Below are positions 14,986 to 20,041 of a stretch of DNA of 20,041 bases, in pieces. Origin of the DNA: Chitinophaga pinensis (lineage in GTDB: Bacteria > Bacteroidota > Bacteroidia > Flavobacteriales > Flavobacteriaceae); NCBI GenBank assembly GCA_943324925.2, contig CALPNL020000015.1, forward strand, positions 1-20,041. The letters run 5' to 3'. The notes beneath the pieces are model-generated. The model was not told the DNA's origin. It did not search any database and worked only from the letters and a program-made list of their open reading frames with translations. The first letter of the stretch is position 1. Each line of letters opens with the position of its first letter. The translations under genes were made by a program, and so were the position numbers.

Positions 14986-15066
14986 GGGGCGTGACCGCAA
15001 GGGTCGGGCTGTACGTTGCAATCCACACAAAAAAGCGTGGGATTTCCTCTTCCATCCCTCACGCAA
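14986..15066. repeat. Palindromic intergenic repeat, element 2
   Basis: This fills the 107-bp gap between pdxJ and the hydrolase. Terminal inverted repeats GCGTGA (14989-14994) and TCACGC (15059-15064) bound it. A small side hairpin, GACC (14993-14996) with GGTC (15002-15005), lies at the left. The central hairpin has arms AATCCAC from 15020 and GCGTGGGATT (15035-15044) around an A-run, with one mismatch and one bulge. Its left arm (15007-15024) and core match element 1 read on the opposite strand. GC content is clearly higher than in the surroundings. Open frames crossing it on the minus strand, and the plus-strand extension of the hydrolase frame to 15016, are artefacts of the repeat. Confidence 0.78.
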
Positions 15067-15087
15067 CTCCAAACATCAATCATAATT

Positions 15088-15852
15088 ATGCTCTATTCAA
15101 AAATTGAAGGTCAAGGAAAGCCGCTATTAATTCTCCACGGATTTATGGGAATGTCCGACAATTGGAAAACCCTTGGCGCACAATATTCACAAGAAGGATT
15201 TCAAGTTCATTTAGTAGATCTTCGAAATCACGGGCGCAGTTTTCATTCCGACATTTTCAATTATGAGGTTATGGTTCAAGATGTGGTGGATTACTGTCAT
15301 GAAAATAATATTGAAAATAGTGATTGCATTGGACATTCTATGGGTGGAAAAGTAGCCATGCTTTTAGCAACCAAATTTCCAAATTTAATTGAAAAGCTTA
15401 TTGTTGCCGATATAGGTCCTAAGTTTTATCCACAGCACCATCAAACTATTTTAGAAGGTCTAAATGCAATTGATTTCTCACAAAAACCGAGTAGGAGCGA
15501 GGTGGAAGAGACACTTTCAAAGTACATTACTGATTTTGGAACCCGACAATTTCTTTTGAAAAATTTGTATTGGATAGAACCTGGGCAATTGGCATTCCGG
15601 TTTAATTTACCCGTTTTTAATGCTCAAATTGAACAAATTGGAACGGCTCTTCCTGATAACGCTATTTTTGAAAAGCCGACATTATTTATTCGAGGAGGAA
15701 ATTCCAACTATATTCTTGATTCCGATTTTGACCAAATAATAGAACATTTTCCCTTAGCAGTTATCAATACCATTTCTAACGTAGGACATTGGCTTCATGC
15801 CGAAAAACCCCAGGAATTTTTTGAACTTACTACTAATTTCTTGAAAATGTAA
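15088..15852 (+). CDS. Alpha/beta-fold hydrolase (YbfF-like esterase)
   Basis: A 254-residue cytoplasmic serine hydrolase. It shows the oxyanion-hole segment LLILHGFMGMSDNWKTLG (residues 13-30), the strand-turn HLVDLRNHGRSFHS (41-54), the nucleophile elbow GHSMGGKVAM with Ser84, and the C-terminal histidine motif NVGHWLHAEKP with His234. The pattern is closest to the YbfF family of acyl-CoA or small-ester esterases; the true substrate cannot be read from sequence. The frame extends upstream into repeat element 2, but the ATG at 15088 begins the family N-terminus (LYSKIEGQGKPLLILHG). No clear promoter lies between the repeat and this start, so it may be read through from pdxJ. Confidence 0.9.
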   Translation: MLYSKIEGQGKPLLILHGFMGMSDNWKTLGAQYSQEGFQVHLVDLRNHGRSFHSDIFNYEVMVQDVVDYCHENNIENSDCIGHSMGGKVAMLLATKFPNLIEKLIVADIGPKFYPQHHQTILEGLNAIDFSQKPSRSEVEETLSKYITDFGTRQFLLKNLYWIEPGQLAFRFNLPVFNAQIEQIGTALPDNAIFEKPTLFIRGGNSNYILDSDFDQIIEHFPLAVINTISNVGHWLHAEKPQEFFELTTNFLKM

Positions 15853-15853
15853 T

Positions 15854-15885
15854 TTGACATTAATTATTTATTAAATTTATATCTG
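15854..15885 (+). promoter_or_regulatory. Possible promoter for the PF04020 membrane protein and nuclease genes
   Basis: TTG at 15854-15856, then 21 bases, then TATATCTG at 15878-15885, one mismatch from TAnnTTTG. Transcription would start near 15891, about 12 nt before the ATG at 15903. The -33 box overlaps the end of the hydrolase stop region. Confidence 0.45.
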
Positions 15886-15902
15886 TAAAAAAATAGACTA
15901 TC

Positions 15903-16250
15903 ATGAAGTTATTAATGAAAATTGTATTTAGTTCAATAATAGTAATGTTCCTTTCTCATTTTATAAAAGGAGTATATGTTGAAAATTTTATCACCTCTAT
16001 TATTGTAGCCATAGTTTTAGGATTGCTAAATGTGTTTGTCAAACCAATACTTATTCTTTTCACTCTTCCAGTAACTGTATTTACTTTGGGTTTATTTCTA
16101 CTGGTGATCAATGCAATTTTGATTTTATTGTGTGCTAAAATTGTTGGTGGTTTCAGAGTAGATTCCTTTTTTACTGCTTTAATTTTTAGTATCGTTCTTT
16201 CGCTTTTACAATCTATTATGTATCGTTTATTAAAAGACGAAAAAAATTAA
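15903..16250 (+). CDS. PF04020 four-helix membrane protein ('phage holin family', superfamily IV)
   Basis: A 115-residue integral membrane protein with four hydrophobic segments (about residues 5-21, 29-46, 50-78 and 88-106) and the family signatures ITSIIVAIVLGLLNVFVKPIL and LPVTVFTLGLFLLVINAI. The family is common in bacterial chromosomes and is labelled 'phage holin' because of a transporter-classification entry, but most members, this one included, are not near phage genes. Function is unknown. It has its own probable promoter and lies only 5 bp before the nuclease gene, so the pair is co-transcribed. Confidence 0.88.
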   Translation: MKLLMKIVFSSIIVMFLSHFIKGVYVENFITSIIVAIVLGLLNVFVKPILILFTLPVTVFTLGLFLLVINAILILLCAKIVGGFRVDSFFTALIFSIVLSLLQSIMYRLLKDEKN

Positions 16251-16255
16251 GTAGG

Positions 16256-17041
16256 ATGAAAAAGGGTTTGTCATTTCGCTTAATTTTAATTTCATTTCTG
16301 TCCTTATTTTTCTTTTCTTCCTCAATTGGTTTAACTACCAAATATCCGGCTTTACAGGATTACAATCCTTTTGCCTATTTACCTACTTCTACCACAAAGC
16401 AAGTAATTAAGCACAGTTATTATGCACTTTCTTACAATGAAAAATACGAACAAGCTGAATGGGTTTCCTATTTCTTAAGAAGTGAAAATGAAGGTATTGG
16501 TCATTTTAAAAGACCTCGATTTATCAACGATCTTAAAGTATCCACTGAATCTGCTGCTTCTGATAACTATAAAAAATCGGGTTACGATAGAGGTCATTTA
16601 TGTGCTGCTGCTGATATGAGGTTTTCAAAAAGTGCCTACGATGAAACTTTTTTTACTTCCAATATTTCTCCTCAAAAGCACAATTTTAATGACGGGATTT
16701 GGAAGAAATTAGAAGAAAAATCCAGGTATTGGGCAACCAAATACAATGGGATTTATGTGGTTACGGGAGGAATATTACAAAAAGGATTACCAACAATTGG
16801 CTTTGAAAAAGTAGCAATTCCAAATTATTTTTATAAAATACTCTATTGTAATTATCAAGGGAAAAATAAAATGGTCGCCTTTTTAATGCCAAGTGTTAAT
16901 AGCAAAGAGCCGTTGTATAAGTTTGTTGTTTCAGTTGATTCAATTGAAAAAATGACTGGAATTGACTTTTTCCCTCAATTAAACGACGAAGTTGAAAGTG
17001 AACTTGAGCGAAAAAGCGATTATAAAGCTTGGGCTTTTTGA
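16256..17041 (+). CDS. Secreted DNA/RNA non-specific endonuclease (NucA/Serratia-type, beta-beta-alpha-metal)
   Basis: A sugar-non-specific nuclease that cuts single- and double-stranded DNA and RNA. The 261-residue product opens with a hydrophobic signal sequence (KKGLSFRLILISFLSLFFFS), so it acts in the periplasm, outer membrane or outside the cell. The catalytic motif GYDRGHLCAAADM (109-121) has the general-base His114, and the partner region SNISPQKHNFNDGIWKKLE (135-153) holds the Asn expected to bind Mg (about 145). The VVTGG block and FYKILY strand are also typical. There is no type IX C-terminal sorting domain. It begins 5 bp after the PF04020 gene. The TGA stop lies 8 bp from the opposing rodA stop. 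An imperfect stem (AAAAAGC 17011-17017 with GCTTTTT 17033-17039) at its 3' end might aid termination. Confidence 0.93.
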   Translation: MKKGLSFRLILISFLSLFFFSSSIGLTTKYPALQDYNPFAYLPTSTTKQVIKHSYYALSYNEKYEQAEWVSYFLRSENEGIGHFKRPRFINDLKVSTESAASDNYKKSGYDRGHLCAAADMRFSKSAYDETFFTSNISPQKHNFNDGIWKKLEEKSRYWATKYNGIYVVTGGILQKGLPTIGFEKVAIPNYFYKILYCNYQGKNKMVAFLMPSVNSKEPLYKFVVSVDSIEKMTGIDFFPQLNDEVESELERKSDYKAWAF

Positions 17042-17049
17042 TATTTTAA

Positions 17050-18312
17050 TTACCACTCATTTACTTTATTGGCATCCATTTTTAAGAAAATAAACAATAA
17101 AATTGTAAAGCCCCAAAGTCCTGAGCCTCCATAGGAAAAGAAGGGTAGCGGCACTCCAATGGTTGGAAAAATCCCTGCAACCATTGCTATGTTCACAAAG
17201 AAGTGAATGAATAAAATTCCCGCAACGCATTGTCCATAAATCCTACTAAATTTTGTTTTTTGTCTTTCTGCGAGATAGATAATCCTCAATAATAAGCCAG
17301 CAAATAATCCAATTACAATTAATGAACCGAGAAATCCCCATTCTTCACCAACGGTTGTAAAGATATAATCGGTATGTTGTTCAGGAACAAATCCTCCTTT
17401 TGTTTGTGTGCCTTCAAGGAATCCTTTCCCAAACCAACCTCCAGAACCGATAGCAATTTCCGACTGATTGGTATTATAACCAATACCTTTCATATCTACT
17501 TCTTTACCCAATAAAATATTGAAACGGTCGCGGTGGTGTTGTTTAAAAACGTGATCAAAAACATAATCTACAGAAAAAACATAACCTGAGATCAATACAA
17601 ATAATATTGAGCTTGCAATAATATTTCTATTTCCAATTCTGCTTTTTAAATAATAAAATACAATAGCAATTAGCGCCATTATAGCTACTGCCCAAGGTTC
17701 AAATAGCAATGACAATACAAATAAGATTATTGCCACAAAACCAGTCCATAAATACCATGAGGGCAATCCTTCTCTGTAAAGTACAAGAAAAAATACGCTA
17801 TAAATTAAAGCACTTCCAGGATCGGGTTGAGGTAAAATCAACATTACTGGTAGAAAAATAATTAAAAGCGTTTGTATTTGTCTGTTTAAGTCTTTTAAAT
17901 TTACTTGGACATCACTTAAATATTTAGCTAATGCTAATGCTGTTGCTGCTTTTGCAAATTCTGAAGGTTGTAAAGTGAAACTTCCAATTGCATACCAACA
18001 ACGCTGTCCCGCGATGGTTTTTCCAGCTACAAATAAGCCCGCTAATAAAACTAAAGAGACGCCAAAAATAACACTAGAATACTTTTCATAGAATTTTCCA
18101 TCTACTGCCAATATTATAAATATCATTGGGATAGTAAAGAAAATGAACAGCATTTGTTTACCATATATTTGTGTAAAGTCAAAAAGCGATGCGTCTTCAA
18201 CTGATGAGGATAATGAAGAGGAATAAATATTCAACCAACCTAATATTACCAAAATAATATAGATAGCTACGCTTATCCAATCTAAGTTACTTGTTACGCT
18301 TTGGTTTTTCAT
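17050..18312 (-). CDS. rodA: Rod shape-determining protein RodA (SEDS peptidoglycan glycosyltransferase)
   Basis: Polymerises lipid II into glycan strands in the elongation complex, paired with PBP2 in the inner membrane. The 420-residue SEDS protein has about ten transmembrane segments and the conserved motifs GQRCWYAIGSFTLQPSEFAK (102-121), PQPDPGSAL (161-169), IAIGSGGWFGKGFLEGTQTK (286-305), FVPEQHTDYIFTTVGEEWGF (308-327, containing the probable catalytic Asp315) and IFPTIGVPLPFFSYGGSG (381-398). The HTDYIF and GVPLPFFSYGGS blocks fit the RodA subgroup, and the adjacent PBP2 gene makes RodA rather than FtsW the right call. It starts 5 bp after mrdA on the same strand. Confidence 0.95.
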   Translation of the reverse strand: MKNQSVTSNLDWISVAIYIILVILGWLNIYSSSLSSSVEDASLFDFTQIYGKQMLFIFFTIPMIFIILAVDGKFYEKYSSVIFGVSLVLLAGLFVAGKTIAGQRCWYAIGSFTLQPSEFAKAATALALAKYLSDVQVNLKDLNRQIQTLLIIFLPVMLILPQPDPGSALIYSVFFLVLYREGLPSWYLWTGFVAIILFVLSLLFEPWAVAIMALIAIVFYYLKSRIGNRNIIASSILFVLISGYVFSVDYVFDHVFKQHHRDRFNILLGKEVDMKGIGYNTNQSEIAIGSGGWFGKGFLEGTQTKGGFVPEQHTDYIFTTVGEEWGFLGSLIVIGLFAGLLLRIIYLAERQKTKFSRIYGQCVAGILFIHFFVNIAMVAGIFPTIGVPLPFFSYGGSGLWGFTILLFIFLKMDANKVNEW

Positions 18313-18317
18313 TTCAA

Positions 18318-20041
18318 TTAATTCTCAGGACTTTCTTCCATTTTTGGTATCAATAATGAGTCTACTTTCGTTTTAAAATACTTATCATATTCACTTTGCA
18401 AACTCACTTCAAACATTCTTTTTTCCAAATCCGTTCGCGAAATCTTCCCTTTTAGATATTTTTCAATCATTAAAACGGCAATCGGACCAGCATTTCTAGC
18501 ACCATAATACCCGTTTTCTACAAGAACAGCGATTGCAATTTTAGGGCGATCCTTTGGTGCAAAAGCTACAAATATCGAGTGATCTTGAAGTTTAGTTCTC
18601 TTACCATTAATTTTTGCGAAATTTTCAGCGGTTCCTGTTTTTCCACAAATATCAATTCCTTCAACTTGAAGAGCATTTCCGGTACCTCCTGGATAATTGA
18701 ATACCCCAAATAAACCTTCAACAACTGGTTCAAAATATTTTCTGTCAATTGTTGTTTGATGCTTTATTCTATATTTTGGGTCAATTTGTTCGCCTTTAAT
18801 TTTTTTAATAATGTGAGGGGTGTAATAATATCCTCTATTGGCAACAGTTGCCATCATATTGGCTAATTGAATCGGAGTCATTAATACCTCTCCCTGTCCA
18901 ATCGCATTAGAAACAATTGTTTTACTATCCCAATGCCAACCTGGATACATTCTATTATAGGTATTACCTGTTGGAACTTTTCCTTTTTTTCCCGTTGGTA
19001 AATCGTAGCCCATAAATTGGCCTAAGCCAAAGCTTTTTACATGATTACTCCAAATATTTACTGCCGATTCTGGTCTCAAATATTTATTGATAATTTTCAT
19101 GTATACATTTCCGAAATAAGAATTACAAGACAAAGCAATTCCGTTGTGCAATTGATGAGGTCCTGATCCGTGACATTTCATAAATCTTCCACGCGCATAA
19201 CTAAATCCATGGTTACACATGAAAGTAGTTTGCTCATTAATTACCTTTTCTTGCAAACCTATCAATCCTGTCAAAATTTTAAAAGGAGAGCCGGGAGGAT
19301 ATTCAGCTAATAATCCTCGGTCGTAGAGCGGTTTTGAAATAGAATCGTTATATAATTTAGTGTAATTTTTTGAACGCTGACGACCCACAAGAATTGCTGG
19401 ATCATAAGATGGAGCTGTAACTAGAGCTAAAATTTCACCTGATGAAGGTTCAATCGCTACAATTCCGCCACGTTTATTTATCATTAATTGTTCACCATAT
19501 TTTTGTAATTCTGCTGAAATAGATAGATTTATATCCTCACCTTGAACGGCAATTGTATCGTATTTCCCTTCTTTATAGGAACCTATTTCTCTATTAAATT
19601 TGTCTTTTTGGATGTATTTTACTCCCTTTATTCCACGAAGAATTTTCTCGTAACTTTCTTCAACTCCTTGTTTTCCAATTAAATCACCACTATTGTAATA
19701 TGGGTTTTTGGCAATTTCACGTTCACTAACTTGAGTAATAAATCCGAAAACGTTAGCTCCAGCAGTTATTTGATAATCCCTTAATGAACGCTTTTGAATA
19801 TAGAAACCTTCAAATTTTCTGATTTTTTCCTGAAAAGCAGCATATTCTAATTTATTTAATTGCGGTAAAAAAACAGATGGAAGTCGTGGGCTATAAATTT
19901 TTGCTTTTGCCATTCTCTCATCAAAGAATTCTTTTGTGATGTTCAATAATAGACAAAATTCAGCAGTATCAATTTTTTTTAGTTCACGAGGAATCACCAT
20001 GATGTCATAAGAGGGCTGATTGGCAACTAATAATTTACCAT
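18318..20041 (-). CDS. mrdA: Penicillin-binding protein 2 (elongation transpeptidase), 5' end off window
   Basis: A class B PBP that cross-links peptidoglycan during cell elongation, with RodA as its glycosyltransferase partner. The frame is open to the right edge: residues GKLLVANQPSYDIMVIPREL (from 20039 down) match the start of the PBP2 pedestal domain just after the usual RG.IYDRNG, so roughly 50-60 N-terminal residues, including the membrane anchor, are missing. The first internal ATG at 20000 is therefore not the start. Transpeptidase motifs are intact: S-P-F-K (catalytic Ser at 19289-19287, in YPPGSPFK), S-C-N in ALSCNSYFGN, and K-T-G in ICGKTGTAEN. The C-terminus is normal (EESPEN). 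It precedes rodA by 5 bp; mreBCD would be expected upstream, outside the window. Confidence 0.95.
   Translation of the reverse strand, partial: GKLLVANQPSYDIMVIPRELKKIDTAEFCLLLNITKEFFDERMAKAKIYSPRLPSVFLPQLNKLEYAAFQEKIRKFEGFYIQKRSLRDYQITAGANVFGFITQVSEREIAKNPYYNSGDLIGKQGVEESYEKILRGIKGVKYIQKDKFNREIGSYKEGKYDTIAVQGEDINLSISAELQKYGEQLMINKRGGIVAIEPSSGEILALVTAPSYDPAILVGRQRSKNYTKLYNDSISKPLYDRGLLAEYPPGSPFKILTGLIGLQEKVINEQTTFMCNHGFSYARGRFMKCHGSGPHQLHNGIALSCNSYFGNVYMKIINKYLRPESAVNIWSNHVKSFGLGQFMGYDLPTGKKGKVPTGNTYNRMYPGWHWDSKTIVSNAIGQGEVLMTPIQLANMMATVANRGYYYTPHIIKKIKGEQIDPKYRIKHQTTIDRKYFEPVVEGLFGVFNYPGGTGNALQVEGIDICGKTGTAENFAKINGKRTKLQDHSIFVAFAPKDRPKIAIAVLVENGYYGARNAGPIAVLMIEKYLKGKISRTDLEKRMFEVSLQSEYDKYFKTKVDSLLIPKMEESPEN

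Noticed and set aside
14869..15083. Two overlapping minus-strand frames of 67 codons after pdxJ
   Set aside because: Both arise from repeat element 2 and the antisense end of pdxJ. They occupy two frames over the same DNA, which is typical of a palindromic repeat and not of genes.
15016..15087. Longer start for the alpha/beta hydrolase
   Set aside because: The extra 24 residues are translated from repeat element 2; the family N-terminus begins at 15088.
15903..17041. Holin plus nuclease as a prophage lysis or defence cassette
   Set aside because: No phage structural, integrase or lysin genes are near; PF04020 proteins are ordinary chromosomal membrane proteins and the nuclease has a Sec signal.

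Overview
The window is AT-rich chromosomal DNA from a member of the Bacteroidota, almost certainly a Flavobacteriaceae close to Flavobacterium. The support is a PorP/SprF-family protein of the type IX secretion and gliding group, a DUF6089-uppS-bamA-ompH-ompH gene order, a tandem Nfu_N NifU protein, several TAnnTTTG promoter boxes, A-rich rather than Shine-Dalgarno leaders, and two copies of a palindromic intergenic repeat of a kind I associate with flavobacterial genomes. All genes look intact except the two cut by the window edges. No tRNA, rRNA, CRISPR array, insertion sequence or prophage is visible.

Layout. Positions 1-841 (+) hold the 3' end of an RND-efflux adaptor gene followed by tsaB. 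Positions 842-3874 (-) hold a thioredoxin-domain/DUF255 protein and a NifU/Nfu-type Fe-S protein, separated by repeat element 1. Positions 4050-5797 (+) hold a promoter with a long leader, a PorP/SprF-like gene, a strong terminator and a gamma-carbonic-anhydrase-like protein. Positions 5794-12459 (-) hold murI, then (upstream in transcription) an envelope operon that reads DUF6089, uppS, bamA, ompH-1, ompH-2. Positions 12595-14166 (-) hold a CBS-domain gene and nadK. Positions 14234-17041 (+) hold pdxJ, repeat element 2, an alpha/beta hydrolase, a PF04020 four-helix membrane protein and a secreted DNA/RNA endonuclease. Positions 17050-20041 (-) hold rodA and mrdA (PBP2), the latter running off the right edge.

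Common theme. Much of the window builds the cell envelope: MurI supplies D-glutamate, UppS the C55 lipid carrier, RodA/PBP2 the elongation machinery, BamA and two Skp/OmpH chaperones insert outer-membrane barrels, and PorP/SprF belongs to the gliding/secretion apparatus. The remainder is cofactor and tRNA metabolism (PdxJ, NAD kinase, TsaB, NifU).

I see no new defence or mobile system. The most interesting signals are: two intergenic palindromes that look like diverged, oppositely oriented members of one repeat family; an 87-bp tandem repeat in ompH-1 in which one unit has lost exactly one heptad; terminators that end 5-11 bp before the next start codon, with a promoter box overlapping one terminator tail; tail-to-tail gene pairs with 0 bp, -4 bp and 8 bp spacing; and a probable GTG start for bamA that overlaps uppS.
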